NCBI RefSeq assembly: GCF_023168145.1
Contig: NZ_BQYK01000008.1
Span: 100,704-164,703, forward strand
Origin: Sporosarcina sp. NCCP-2222
GTDB lineage: Bacteria; Bacillota; Bacilli; Bacillales_A; Planococcaceae
Direction of reading: 5' to 3'
Length of the DNA: 64,000 bases
The notes beneath the pieces are model-generated. The model was not told the DNA's origin and did not search any database. It was given only the letters and a program-made list of their open reading frames with translations. Below, piece after piece: positions 34,618-44,444 of the stretch (the stretch's first letter is position 1; each line of letters begins with the position of its first letter). Made by a program: the position numbers and the translations under genes.

Positions 34618-35463
34618 TCATTTAACATCCATAATGTTTTCAGGCCTTAAAAATAGAGTTTTCTCCCTTACTTCAGTCACGTCCATATCCGGATATTCTT
34701 TTTGAATTAAATCGAAAATCTCCCCAATCATTACTTCTAACTCTCTTATGCCTTTTTCAGGGTGTTCCAATAGTATAGAAGTTAACCGACTCACCACATT
34801 TTCTGGGACAACCGTCATGTTTTCTAATGATTTTTTTTGCCATTTATAAGCTGGATGATGAACATACACTCGATTTAGCCCGAACAGGATGCCCATTATC
34901 TTTTCCTGGACAGAAACGATTACTTTATACAACATTAGCCAATCTTCTCTTGCCAGTAACGCCTCACGATTATGCCACCTATTTCCCAAGTTCATATTCT
35001 GACTGATCATTGCTTTACTCAACTCGGCAGGATATCCTTTTATCTGTTCCTTAAGCTGATAAATAACTTGTTCTCCACCAAGCCGAATTCCCTCATGTAC
35101 TGAGGCTACCAGACATTGTTTATTCAGGTCCGTATCAAACTCCAAAATTACTTCGTTACTGATCTTCTGAATCGTACTTGTTAAGAAGTTACTGATTTCA
35201 AATTTTACACATTGCGCCACATATGTTTCCGACCACTCCTCTTCCTCATAAGGATGAAAATCAATAATGCTGCCGTTCGCTAACGTAATGGGACGTTTTC
35301 TATCTTCTTCTGTCGGGTTCTCTCTCCAAAATATAAATAACTCGATATCTGAGAATTTATCCTGCCAATTCCGAGAAACGGAACCACCTAGTAAGACTGC
35401 TTCAACCTTCGCATTCTGCATGTAGTAATTGGAGTGTTCCAACGCCAACCTGTTAAGCTCCAT
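34618..35463 (-). CDS. Nucleotidyltransferase-domain protein
   Basis: 281 residues from ATG 35463, about 7 nt after AGGGGGA; the longer frame to 35493 lacks a site. LLGGSVSRNWQDKFSDIELFIFW has the GG-S...D-x-E/D nucleotidyltransferase signature. The rest is helical. Similar proteins form a loose group of antibiotic-adenylyltransferase-like enzymes, but no substrate can be read here. Confidence 0.75.
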   Translation of the reverse strand: MELNRLALEHSNYYMQNAKVEAVLLGGSVSRNWQDKFSDIELFIFWRENPTEEDRKRPITLANGSIIDFHPYEEEEWSETYVAQCVKFEISNFLTSTIQKISNEVILEFDTDLNKQCLVASVHEGIRLGGEQVIYQLKEQIKGYPAELSKAMISQNMNLGNRWHNREALLAREDWLMLYKVIVSVQEKIMGILFGLNRVYVHHPAYKWQKKSLENMTVVPENVVSRLTSILLEHPEKGIRELEVMIGEIFDLIQKEYPDMDVTEVREKTLFLRPENIMDVK

Positions 35464-35518
35464 ATAAATCCCCCTTATTCTAAACAACAGCAAAATATCT
35501 TTTGCCCTCTAAATGCAT

Positions 35519-36742
35519 TTACTTCTTCTTAATGAAATAACTCTTTCTTATGCTACTAAGCCCGACTAAAAGATTGTTCAGCTCCTTCTCAGAAGGCGTG
35601 TGCAAACCATATCGGACAGCATTGTAAACTGATAAGATGTTTTCATTATTCTCCCAACCCATTCGTAAAAACCATTCCTGTATCGTCTCCTCATGATACC
35701 GATTTAATTGATACGTTTGTGCTTCCTTCTCGAATTGTTCAATTGATTTTCGGACTTTATCTTTGGCAACTGAGTAATCATACAGCATTTTTTGTTGCTC
35801 TTTTTTAGGCTTACTTTTGCCTTTAAACGAAAAAAAGTACGATATTTGTCTGTCCTTATATTGTTGTTTTTTCTTTATTAACATTAGTACAATGGCGATG
35901 ATGACGAGCGCTGTTGCAATAAATGAGAATGAGAAGTTTTCAAATATCGAGGATGTAGCCTTCTGCTCTTCAAAACCGAAGAGAAGAATTTCTGTACGAA
36001 CGTCTTCGCTTTTCTTTTCCGATAGATTTTCAATAAAAGCCAGTATGGAGTCTATTGCTTGAAAGAAAAACATTAATCCACCGCCAAAAAGAAGGCCCAT
36101 CGCTTTTATAAACAGTAACTTTGCAGGCTTAAGAGTAATCAGCACAATGAAATAGACAGCGACTCCTATCCCCATAATTAGACTAAAAACTTTCCCAACT
36201 TCTCTTACTTTAAAATTGCCTACCTTTCTACTATTGATCGCCACTGTAACCATGCGTATAAAATAAAATAGGAATGTTGTTACCAAATAGATTTTCAGCT
36301 GTTGTTGCAGTAATTCCTTAGGTTGATTCGTAACAAAAAGGGCTCTTGCCAAAAGGTACAGAGAGATAAAGACGACTGTATTGAGAACAGTAATAAACGG
36401 CCAGCCACTTATTCGGGAACCGTTAAAATTCGCTTGAATTCTCCATAACACAAATACGAAGAATAACAGTACAGTTAGCAAAGGAACTCCGAAAAAAGTT
36501 AATGGCATCGTTACACATAATGCCAGTCCGATACCGAGGTTACGTGAGTATTCACGGGAATAGAATAGGAGATGGGATAAAATCCCACCTATGATTGAAA
36601 TGAGCATCCAAATATACGGTATTACTGAGCTTGTCTCCCCTAAGAAAAAAATTAAAAAATATGATAATAGAAACATCTCTGCAACAAGACGTTCAGAGAG
36701 GTTGAAGCGGTTCCGATCATAGTCAAACCTTTCTTGATCCAG
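35519..36742 (-). CDS. Membrane protein with DUF4129-like C-terminus, apparent CTG start
   Basis: About 407 residues if started at CTG 36742. Roughly 7 membrane helices fill the first 210 residues, with another at about 280-300. The cytosolic C-terminus (YQLNRYHEETIQEWFLRMGW...VYNAVRYGLHTPSEKE) resembles DUF4129 domains. The nearest ATG (36676) has no ribosome binding site and lies right at the first helix. The frame continues upstream as LDQERFDYDRNRFNLSERL to a CTG placed 8 nt after AAAGGAGA, with no ATG/GTG/TTG between. Function unknown. Confidence 0.65.
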   Translation of the reverse strand: MDQERFDYDRNRFNLSERLVAEMFLLSYFLIFFLGETSSVIPYIWMLISIIGGILSHLLFYSREYSRNLGIGLALCVTMPLTFFGVPLLTVLLFFVFVLWRIQANFNGSRISGWPFITVLNTVVFISLYLLARALFVTNQPKELLQQQLKIYLVTTFLFYFIRMVTVAINSRKVGNFKVREVGKVFSLIMGIGVAVYFIVLITLKPAKLLFIKAMGLLFGGGLMFFFQAIDSILAFIENLSEKKSEDVRTEILLFGFEEQKATSSIFENFSFSFIATALVIIAIVLMLIKKKQQYKDRQISYFFSFKGKSKPKKEQQKMLYDYSVAKDKVRKSIEQFEKEAQTYQLNRYHEETIQEWFLRMGWENNENILSVYNAVRYGLHTPSEKELNNLLVGLSSIRKSYFIKKK

Positions 36743-36877
36743 TTGTTTTCTCTCCTTTCAGGCTAGCTGCGATTATTAGAGATAGGTTAATTATAACAAT
36801 ATTCATACAGTGCTTGGTATATATTATTAATACCGTCAGGATGTTCCTATAATTAGAGCGAATGATGAACTAAAAAA

Positions 36878-36910
36878 GAAGCCGAACCGTTGTTATCACG
36901 GTTGGCTTCT
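36878..36910 (-). terminator. Terminator of the SulP-Usp operon
   Basis: AGAAGCC-AACCGT / ACGGTT-GGCTTCT stem, TTTTTT after it on the minus strand. Confidence 0.9.
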
Positions 36911-36936
36911 GATCCATTACGTAGTTGGCATCTAAA

Positions 36937-37350
36937 TTATTTCACAATTGTCACGGGACAGTCTACATGTTTCATCACTTTGTGGCTAACACTTCCAAGC
37001 ATCATTTCTTGAAATGTATTTAAACCTCGGCTGCCCATGATGAGCTGGTCCATTGCTTGTGCATTCACATACTTTATAATTTCTTGGCTCGGGTTGCCTT
37101 TTAGTAATGTCATTTTTGCTTGCAAGCCGGCTGTTTGTGCAAGTTCCAAAACGGGTTCCACTTTTTGTCTCCGTTTCAAAAGGAGGCTTTCTTCGTTTTG
37201 AGATAGGAGTCGTTCGTCTTTTGCTTTGTCGTAATCCGCCACATAAATGAACTCTAAGTGTGCTTCTGGAAAATGTTTAGCAAGCGTAATGGCGTGTGTG
37301 GCAGCTCGCAGTGCATTTTCCGATCCGTCAATCGCTACAGCAATCTTCAT
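36937..37350 (-). CDS. Universal stress protein (UspA family)
   Basis: 137 residues from ATG 37350, 7 nt after GGAGG; two earlier ATGs are badly spaced. KIAVAIDGSENALRAATHAI and MGSRGLNTFQEMMLGSVSHKVMKHVDCPVTIVK hold the ATP-binding G-2x-G-9x-G(S/T) motif. It follows the SulP transporter by 23 nt, a common SulP-Usp pairing in which Usp may modulate the transporter. Confidence 0.9.
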   Translation of the reverse strand: MKIAVAIDGSENALRAATHAITLAKHFPEAHLEFIYVADYDKAKDERLLSQNEESLLLKRRQKVEPVLELAQTAGLQAKMTLLKGNPSQEIIKYVNAQAMDQLIMGSRGLNTFQEMMLGSVSHKVMKHVDCPVTIVK

Positions 37351-37373
37351 TCTCATTCCTCCCTCGTCTGTTC

Positions 37374-38783
37374 TCAAAGTAATTTCTCGTATAACTGTTC
37401 ACTGGAAGAATTCAAACCTCGAATTGATACCGCCACTCCTTCTTCCTCAAGCTTTTGTTTCACCTTAGCTACCGCACCGACAGAAGATTCATCCCATAAC
37501 TGGCTATCCTCAAAATCAATAATGATTTCCTTTTCCTTAACGGCTTGGAATGACTGGATGAATTTTGTTGTGGATGCAAAAAACAGCGGGCCTTTTACCT
37601 TGTATATGCCCGAATCGCTCGTTACAGTCACACGGGAAATATTTGCAACAAAGAATAGCGAGCTCAAAATAACACCGACCACCACACCGATTGCGAGGTT
37701 ATGCGTATATAAAATAATCGCAACGGTAATCAGCATGACGATCGATTCTGTTTTTGGCGCCTGTTTCAGAAACTTGAACGAGCCCCAATTAAACGTAGTC
37801 ATAGCTACCATAATCATGACGCCGGCAAGTACAGGCATCGGAATTTTAACAACAACATCGCCTAACACAATAATCAAGAACATAAGGAAAACACCCGCGG
37901 TAAACGTGGAAAGCCGTCCACGTCCACCTGATTTGATATTAATCATCGATTGGCCGATTAATGCACATCCTGCCATCCCTCCGAAAAATCCTGTGAAGAA
38001 GTTGGCGATGCCTTGTCCCCGCGCCTCCCGATTTTTATCGCTTGGCGTGTCCGTCATATCATCCAGCACCTGAGAAGTGAGCAAGGATTCAAGAAGCCCG
38101 ACAATCGATAGTGCTAATGAATACGGGAAGATGATTTTCAGCGTTTCTAAATTAAGCGGAATATCCGGAAGAAAAAACGTTGGCAATGAGTTTGGCATCT
38201 TTCCTAAATCACCGATTGTTTGCAGCGATACGCCGCTTATCAGTGCGATACCAGTCATCACGACAATTGCAATGAGGGGTGCAGGGATTGCGGTGAAAAA
38301 ACGCGGTACCGCATAAACTAGTACCAATGTGGCGATGGCAAAAACATATGTCATTGCATCATGGCCCCTCAAATAGGGAAGCTGCGTAATGAAAATCATA
38401 ATACCAAGCGCATTTACAAATCCAAGCATGACAGAGTTTGGAATGAACCGCATCAAATTCGCTACCCCGAGCCCTCCTAGAATAAATTGAATAATTCCTG
38501 TCAAAACCGTGGCCGCTAAAACATATTGCAAGCCATGGTCCGCCATTAAGTTGACAAGGATTAACGCCATCGCCCCTGTTGCCGCAGAGATGAGCCCAGG
38601 ACGTCCTCCTACGAACGAAGTGATGACGGCAATGGCGAAGGAAGCATAAAGTGCGACTCGCGGATCTACTCCTACAATGAACGCAAAGGCTAATGCTTCC
38701 GGAATAAGCGCCAGCCCTACGACAACGCCTGCTAACAAATCGGCCCGCACATTGCCGAACCATTGTTGTTTTATAGTATGCAT
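37374..38783 (-). CDS. SulP-family anion transporter with STAS domain
   Basis: 469 residues behind GAGAGGAGAG. DLLAGVVVGLALIPEALAFAFIVGVDPRVALYAS is the SulP signature; about 12 helices follow, ending near 375, then a short STAS domain (IIIDFEDSQLWDESSVGAV). Likely substrates are sulfate or bicarbonate; the sequence alone does not decide. It is first in an operon with the Usp gene. Confidence 0.88.
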   Translation of the reverse strand: MHTIKQQWFGNVRADLLAGVVVGLALIPEALAFAFIVGVDPRVALYASFAIAVITSFVGGRPGLISAATGAMALILVNLMADHGLQYVLAATVLTGIIQFILGGLGVANLMRFIPNSVMLGFVNALGIMIFITQLPYLRGHDAMTYVFAIATLVLVYAVPRFFTAIPAPLIAIVVMTGIALISGVSLQTIGDLGKMPNSLPTFFLPDIPLNLETLKIIFPYSLALSIVGLLESLLTSQVLDDMTDTPSDKNREARGQGIANFFTGFFGGMAGCALIGQSMINIKSGGRGRLSTFTAGVFLMFLIIVLGDVVVKIPMPVLAGVMIMVAMTTFNWGSFKFLKQAPKTESIVMLITVAIILYTHNLAIGVVVGVILSSLFFVANISRVTVTSDSGIYKVKGPLFFASTTKFIQSFQAVKEKEIIIDFEDSQLWDESSVGAVAKVKQKLEEEGVAVSIRGLNSSSEQLYEKLL

Positions 38784-39631
38784 TTAGTGCTCTCCTCTCT
38801 CTCGTGTATATGCATACCTAAATTAAGATTCTCTATAAACCGTTCCTAATTATATCAGAAGAAATAACTTGGAGCAGTCGGTAACTATACTACAGAAAGT
38901 TAGATAAAATCAAACTAATACGTTCTTAGTTAGGATTCTTAAAAGGTCTCTTTTGCCATGTTACTTATTTGTATAATTTCCTTCAAACAGTACAAAACCA
39001 CTTCCCTCGTTCTAAACAACTCAACTATGCTAAAAAGCCTGACTGGCCTTTCTTGTTTTTTCTTTTTTGAAAACGGAATTTACTGCAAATTAGTCCTCTT
39101 TTTTATCATTAGTATAAACATACACACTATCTGAAGGGGAATCTCACTTCAATTGAACACCAGTTACCTCGATAGTCGATATTAATGACAATACACACAG
39201 AAATCTGTCCACCCATCAGTTCTTTCTTTTCGTCTGATACTGACTCAGTATGCTAAGGCTAATTTCGAAAAGCATTAGCAATAGTAAAAAAGAAAAACTG
39301 GAAGATGTAAGAACAGAAAATAATAAAGCATTTATTTCAATATAATCTAAATTTGTTTGACCGTGAGCTGTAAGCCCACTAAAAATGAATTGATAAGTTG
39401 ATTTTGTCCGCGTTTACTCTGAGCAGAAATAGGATTGATAACAAGAATTAAAGTGAATACGGACAAGTTCATATCTTTAAATTTGGATAATCAAGATGTA
39501 TGAGAAAAAGTATAAATTCAATGTGTGAAGGAGAGGTTACCAAAAGAAGTCTTAAATGTGTAGATACATCAGATTAAACGTATTCATGCGGGCAGGAGTA
39601 GCAGCAAATAGGAAGTTAGGAGGAACTGAAA
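38784..39631. other. 848-bp region without a recognisable gene
   Basis: AT-rich. A weak GCC/GGC stem-loop with a T run lies near 39033-39068 (+), and a short palindrome ATACTGA-C-TCAGTAT at about 39237. On the minus strand an open frame from about 39424 to 39230 encodes a hydrophobic stretch (SSFSFLLLLMLFEISLSIL) but has neither start codon nor ribosome binding site; it may be a gene remnant. Confidence 0.4.
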
Positions 39632-40174
39632 GTGATTAAAACTATATATCTGGTAAGGCATTGCCAAGCTTTCGGGAAAGAGCAGAAGGCAGAATTGACT
39701 GAAGAGGGAAAAGAGCAGGCAAAAGAATTAATGTATTTCTTTGCAAACCGGAATGTTAAACGCATTGTTTCTAGTCCTTTTACGAGAGCTCTTCAATCCG
39801 TCCAACCGCTGGCAGACAATCTAGAGTTGCAGTTAGAAATCGACGACCGTCTTGCTGAGCACAGATTGATTTCAAATAACCTAAAAGATTGGCTAGAACG
39901 ACTTAAAGAATCCCTGCAAGATCTTGATTTGAAACTGGAAGGCGGAGAATCCATAGGAGAAGTGACAAAAAGTGCAATGGAATTACTTGAGGAAACAACC
40001 GATGGGACCGTGTTGGCTACACATCGCAATATTATAGGTCTAATATTGATGCAAATTAAAGGCATGAAAGGAATTAAAGAATGGACAGACTTGTCTCACC
40101 CGGATGTCTACGAAGTGCTTGTAAAAAATGATTCCTATGACGTGAGAAGAGTTTGGGGGAAAAGTGAAATTTAA
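39632..40174 (+). CDS. Histidine phosphatase-family protein
   Basis: 180 residues from a GTG start behind AGGAGG. YLVRHCQAFGKEQKAELTEEGKEQA is the phosphoglycerate-mutase-type RHx motif, with RHC instead of the common RHG; the second histidine is in LATHRNIIG. The fold removes phosphate from small molecules or proteins through phosphohistidine. It starts a run of three + strand genes that continues with an alpha/beta hydrolase. Substrate unknown. Confidence 0.82.
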   Translation: MIKTIYLVRHCQAFGKEQKAELTEEGKEQAKELMYFFANRNVKRIVSSPFTRALQSVQPLADNLELQLEIDDRLAEHRLISNNLKDWLERLKESLQDLDLKLEGGESIGEVTKSAMELLEETTDGTVLATHRNIIGLILMQIKGMKGIKEWTDLSHPDVYEVLVKNDSYDVRRVWGKSEI

Positions 40175-40199
40175 TCTCTTATAACGGAGGTGTAATACA

Positions 40200-40985
40200 T
40201 TGCCAGTAGTAAACCTAAATGGAGCCGATCTCTATTATCACGTTCAAGGCAAAGGGATACCTATCGTGTTTATCCATCCTCCCTTACTTACAAGCATGAA
40301 TTTTATTTACCAAGTAAACGAATTATCAAAACGCTTCAAAGTTATTGTTTTTGATATTCGTGGTCATGGAAACAGCTCTTTTTCGAAAACAGCATTAACG
40401 TATCCAATCATTTCACAGGACATTAAGCAGTTATTGGACTATCTAAATATAGATAAAGCTTTCGTATGCGGCTACTCAACTGGAGGGACCATTGCTCTTG
40501 ATTTTTTGTTGACATATCCCACGCGCTCTTTAGGAAGCGTTCTTATCGGATCTATGTCAGAAGTTAAAGACCAATCATTAAAAAGTAAAATCACTTTAGG
40601 AGTAAAGTTCGCGGAATGGAGAGCACTTCAGGTTCTTGCTTTATCCGTCTCCTTTACTAATTCCAATAATGCACTTTTGTTTAAACACCTATATATCAAT
40701 GCGAAAAAAGGAAGTGCCCTGAATATTGAACAGTATTACCGTTACAGTTTGGACTATAATTGTACCGATCGTCTGGATCAAATCAACCTCCCCGTTTTAT
40801 TGCTCTACGGTGAAAAAGACAAGGCGTTTCATTGCTATGCCCGCTTATTACACGATAAGCTCCCTATCAACAAGTATATCCTAATAGGAGACATAAAACA
40901 TCAGCTACCTACGAAGGCAGCCGCACAGGTAAACAATTTCATTAAACAGTTTGTAGCCTCTTGGAGTCAGAACGGAGAAAAGTAA
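40200..40985 (+). CDS. Alpha/beta hydrolase
   Basis: 261 residues from TTG 40200, 7 nt after CGGAGGTG. IVFIHPPLLTS is the oxyanion-hole region, VFDIRGHGNSS a conserved turn, CGYSTGGTIALDF the nucleophile elbow (Ser), LLLYGEKDKAF the acid region and IGDIKHQLP the histidine. Complete catalytic set. Substrate unknown. Confidence 0.85.
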   Translation: MPVVNLNGADLYYHVQGKGIPIVFIHPPLLTSMNFIYQVNELSKRFKVIVFDIRGHGNSSFSKTALTYPIISQDIKQLLDYLNIDKAFVCGYSTGGTIALDFLLTYPTRSLGSVLIGSMSEVKDQSLKSKITLGVKFAEWRALQVLALSVSFTNSNNALLFKHLYINAKKGSALNIEQYYRYSLDYNCTDRLDQINLPVLLLYGEKDKAFHCYARLLHDKLPINKYILIGDIKHQLPTKAAAQVNNFIKQFVASWSQNGEK

Positions 40986-41033
40986 AATTCCCATAGATGT
41001 AATTTGACTATACTGTCGTTGAGGAGGAAGGTC

Positions 41034-42218
41034 ATGTATAAATTATTGTCACACAATGATCTGGATGGAGTGGGATGTGGAATTTTGGCGAAGTTGGCTT
41101 GGGGTAAAATGGTAAAAGTTCGCTATAATTCCGTTTCCAGTCTCGACCGGGAAGTGGAATGGTTTCTGGAAAATGAGAATCAGAACATATTTTTATTCAT
41201 TACGGATCTGTCAGTTAATGAAGAAAATGAAAAAAGGCTTGCTACTTTCCATGAAAATGGAGGAAAGGTTCAACTGCTGGATCATCATAAAACCGCTTTA
41301 CATCTCAATGTTTATGACTGGGGGCGTGTCCTCGTTGAAGATGACGAAGGTAAATTAGCTTCAGCCACTTCCCTTTTCTATGAGTATCTTACGACTCATC
41401 AATTTTTAAAGCCATCCGAATCGGTTGCCGAATTTGTCGAGTTAGTCAGGCAATACGATACATGGGAATGGGAGAAAAATGAGAATCTTCATGCTCAGCG
41501 GCTCAATGCCCTCTTTTTCTTACTCACCATTGAAGAATTCGAAGAGAAGATGATCAGTCGGTTAACTTCTGACGAACATTTCCAATTTGATGAGTTCGAA
41601 AAGAAGTTACTTGATTTGGAAGAGGATAAAATCGAACGTTATATTCGCAGGAAAAGACGAGAGCTCGTCCAGCTACAAACCGGCAAACAGTTTGCAGGCA
41701 TTGTCTATGCGGAATCTTATCATTCTGAACTTGGAAATGAGTTAGGAAAAGAATATCCACATCTAGATTACATCGCTATTCTGAATATCGGTGGAAAACG
41801 AGTCGGGTTTCGGACAATTCATGACCATATTGATGTATCTGAAATTGCAGGGCAATTTGGCGGAGGCGGACATGCAAAAGCTTCTGGCTGTTCTTTACAC
41901 ACGGAGGCGTTTCAGCAATTTGTTTTAGATGCGTTCGATCTAGAACCAATTCGAGAGGATGCCCGGCGGAATCGCTATAATCTGAAGGACTCTTCTTTCG
42001 GTTCGTTATATAAAAATCGGATGGAAGATAACTTTTTCCTCTACCCGATAGACGCGCTAGGCTGGGCCATCAAACAGAACAATAAACTCTTACAAGAAAC
42101 CTTTGCAAGTTTTGAGGATGGAGAGCGTTACCTTAAGAGAAAATATGAAGCATGGCTTGTGCGTGATGATGCGTTTGTCAACTACTTAATGAATCAGTTG
42201 CAACCTATTAGCCAGTAA
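41034..42218 (+). CDS. nrnB: DHH-family phosphoesterase (NrnB-like oligoribonuclease)
   Basis: 394 residues from ATG 41034, 6 nt after GAGGAGG; the frame to 41004 lacks a site. LSHNDLDGVGCGILAKLAWG is motif I, LLDHHKTALH the DHH motif, FGGGGHAKASGC the DHHA1 motif. Length and sequence (WEWEKNENLHAQRLNALFFLL; LLDLEEDKIERYIRRKRRE) closely follow B. subtilis NrnB/YngD as remembered. It degrades short RNA oligonucleotides from the 3' end. Confidence 0.87.
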   Translation: MYKLLSHNDLDGVGCGILAKLAWGKMVKVRYNSVSSLDREVEWFLENENQNIFLFITDLSVNEENEKRLATFHENGGKVQLLDHHKTALHLNVYDWGRVLVEDDEGKLASATSLFYEYLTTHQFLKPSESVAEFVELVRQYDTWEWEKNENLHAQRLNALFFLLTIEEFEEKMISRLTSDEHFQFDEFEKKLLDLEEDKIERYIRRKRRELVQLQTGKQFAGIVYAESYHSELGNELGKEYPHLDYIAILNIGGKRVGFRTIHDHIDVSEIAGQFGGGGHAKASGCSLHTEAFQQFVLDAFDLEPIREDARRNRYNLKDSSFGSLYKNRMEDNFFLYPIDALGWAIKQNNKLLQETFASFEDGERYLKRKYEAWLVRDDAFVNYLMNQLQPISQ

Positions 42219-42582
42219 CTTTACATGTATGAAAAGGAATAGCAATAAGCCTTTGATTGCTGCCAGGCAATCAGAGGCTTTTTCTTTGTCACAATACTTG
42301 ATTCTCCCACGCATAGACTACAGCTTTCCCATTAAAGCTCAGAATTTCTCTCACCAACAAAAGTTTCTCTCTCTATGGTTTTTGAATCCTCAATACTATC
42401 TAAATGATATTTTTACGTAGATTAATTCTTTAGAACGGGTCGGAGGCCTCAATCCATCCAAATAATGATAATATTATACAAAAACTATATTTGAGCAAAG
42501 GGCTGCACCGATTATTAACGGTGCAGGTCCATTGTATTGACTACTATACACATTTAATTATTATGCGACGCTTGTGATGGTT
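42219..42582. other. Intergenic region with terminator and an extra stem-loop
   Basis: Beyond the nrnB terminator there is a perfect stem CTGCACCG / CGGTGCAG at about 42502-42526 without a T run. No gene is supported. It leads into the decayed patch that starts at 42583. Confidence 0.5.
42247..42280 (+). terminator. Terminator of the nrnB-like gene
   Basis: AAGCCT-TGATTGC / GCAATCA-AGGCTT stem followed by TTTCTTTG. Confidence 0.9.
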
Positions 42583-42933
42583 TTAATTATATAACTTCCC
42601 TTTATGCATTAACTGTCTGTTATTCGGCAATCTGGCAACCGCTTCTGCGCTGCAGTTTGCATTTACCAATACAAAACTTGCCTCATCTCCAACCTTCGGC
42701 CACACTTGCTTACCTTCACCATTCAAAGGCGTTACACCTTGTGTAATTAAACTTACACTTTCGCGTAATGAACGTTCGCTTGATTTCCCTTTATAGTCAC
42801 AGAAGTTATGCACCTTCTCCAAAATGTCTCCAGGAACATAAGGACTCCACGAATCATAAAAACCGTCGCAGCCTAATGCCACTTTTACGCCTTTCTCTCT
42901 CATAATATCAATTGGAATGGGCTGAGAATTCGC
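42583..42933 (-). pseudogene. 3' fragment duplicate of the amidohydrolase at 46431-47654
   Basis: The last about 115 codons of the amidohydrolase downstream in the window are repeated here almost word for word (VALGCDGFYDSWSPYVPGD; SLITQGVTPLNGEGKQVW). Similarity starts near 42933, in the part encoding NSQ-IPIDI, and ends at the stop. The copy lacks the metal-binding N-terminal half and cannot be active. Differences such as KGKSS for TGKSS show that some time has passed since the duplication. Confidence 0.9.
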
Positions 42934-43215
42934 TGAGTTGTTGGGAATATTCTCCGTTTATGCAGCTTTTATAGTTTTAAGTGGAAAGGTCGCAGTTAAA
43001 GTCAATCCGCTAACACGTTCAACTGAGATGAAAACAGGTTCAATGATGTTGATGTTTATCGTCTTTATTGCTGTCGGCGGCACCCGTTAGTTTTAGGAGG
43101 GCTGGCGAATATATTAACTTCTGTTGAACTCCCTGTCGCAATTTTCTTCACAAGAATTATCTGAGTTGAAACCATCACTTCTGTTCAGTGGTTAGGAATT
43201 CTTTTATAGACACCA
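42934..43215 (+). pseudogene. Remnant of an EamA/DMT-type transporter
   Basis: From 42934 the + strand reads AELLGIFSVYAAFIVLSGKV then VKVNPLTRSTEMKTGSMMLM..., up to a stop at 43089. After a shift it continues LGGLANILTSVELPVAIFF, a stop, then VETITSVQWLGILFID. This is the C-terminal half of an EamA (drug/metabolite) transporter with an internal deletion and stops. It abuts the amidohydrolase fragment exactly where that fragment's similarity ends. Confidence 0.68.
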
Positions 43216-43339
43216 CAAGAACCCTTTATCTCCGCATTTTACCGTTTATTTATCAATTACATATCTTTATTGTTACAATACGCAATTAACACGAAAAGGG
43301 GGTATATAATAGCAGCATATTTTGTAGAGGTGTATATTA

Positions 43340-44395
43340 ATGAAGAATAAACGGATAACGTGGGCGGATATTACGAAAGGATTCTTAATGATCCTTGTCG
43401 TCATCGGGCATTATCCAGGAGAGCTCGACTTTCCACTCGCGAAATATATTTATTGGTTTCATATGCCTGCATTTTTCATTTTAAGCGGATTGTTCTTTAA
43501 GCCGGTTTTAGATAAAAAGGATATAAAGCCCACGATTCACAAGCGTTTCATGCAATTAATCATCCCTTACCTATTTTTCCTTGCTAGTATTACACTAGTA
43601 CGTTATGGAATGGAGATTTTTTCTGGCAATTGGAATTTTGAATGGTATCTTAATGACTTATGGACACTTGCCATAGGGGGGCGTTTTATTCGAGGAGCAT
43701 ACGGTGTTTTCTGGTTTGTGACGACATTATTCTTCACGTATTTATTATTCATGTTGTTGACAACCTACTTCAATCGAATGAAACAGTTTATAATTCTAGG
43801 TTTCTTTTATGTTTTCGCACATTTTGAGAGCATCATCGCTATGAATGTCATCGGCGGCAAGCCCTCCGAAGCAGCGCAATCGATTCCAATGATATGGAAC
43901 ATCGATGTTGTGCTGATGGCAATCGTCTATTTTGCAATCGGGTATTATTTCAAAGATCTGTGGATGGATATTTCAAAACGCTGGATGAGTACAGCTGTGT
44001 TCCTGAGTGCCACGGCGTTATTGCTCGATCGCTTCAATATCATCGATTATCATTTGAGTATGAAGTTCTTACGGTATGACCATTTACTATTGGATTTGGT
44101 CATTCCCTTATCATTTACAATCGTATTAGTAGGATGCTTCCAGTTGCTCGCAGCAAAACTGTCACTCAACTGGCTGAAAAAAATAGAAAATCACTCGCTT
44201 TCCATTATGTATTTGCATATATTTGCAGATATTATTTTAAATGATTATTTCACGTACGGGCTTATTGGTTACACAACGATTGGGATATTCATTCCTATCA
44301 TTGTTTCAATTTTAATAAAGAAATTGCTACCTAACGGGAAGATACTGCTTGGCGGGTTTTCAATCAAGAAAGAAAAGACAGCTATTCCGACGTAA
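43340..44395 (+). CDS. Acyltransferase-3 family membrane protein
   Basis: 351 residues behind GAGGTG. ITWADITKGFLMILVVIGHYPG and YWFHMPAFFILSGLFF are the acyltransferase-3 signature with its conserved histidine; about 10 membrane helices follow. Such enzymes O-acylate surface sugars or other extracytoplasmic targets. A TATAAT box lies at 43305-43310. It faces an SGNH hydrolase gene across a shared terminator, a functional partner type for this family. Confidence 0.85.
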   Translation: MKNKRITWADITKGFLMILVVIGHYPGELDFPLAKYIYWFHMPAFFILSGLFFKPVLDKKDIKPTIHKRFMQLIIPYLFFLASITLVRYGMEIFSGNWNFEWYLNDLWTLAIGGRFIRGAYGVFWFVTTLFFTYLLFMLLTTYFNRMKQFIILGFFYVFAHFESIIAMNVIGGKPSEAAQSIPMIWNIDVVLMAIVYFAIGYYFKDLWMDISKRWMSTAVFLSATALLLDRFNIIDYHLSMKFLRYDHLLLDLVIPLSFTIVLVGCFQLLAAKLSLNWLKKIENHSLSIMYLHIFADIILNDYFTYGLIGYTTIGIFIPIIVSILIKKLLPNGKILLGGFSIKKEKTAIPT

Positions 44396-44433
44396 AAAAA
44401 TGCTGGACCTCATCTCTGAGGTTCAGCATTTTT
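44396..44433. terminator. Bidirectional terminator between acyltransferase and SGNH genes
   Basis: AAAAATGCTG-ACCTCA / TGAGGT-CAGCATTTTT stem with A/T runs on both sides. Confidence 0.9.
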
Positions 44434-44444
44434 AAATATTTATT

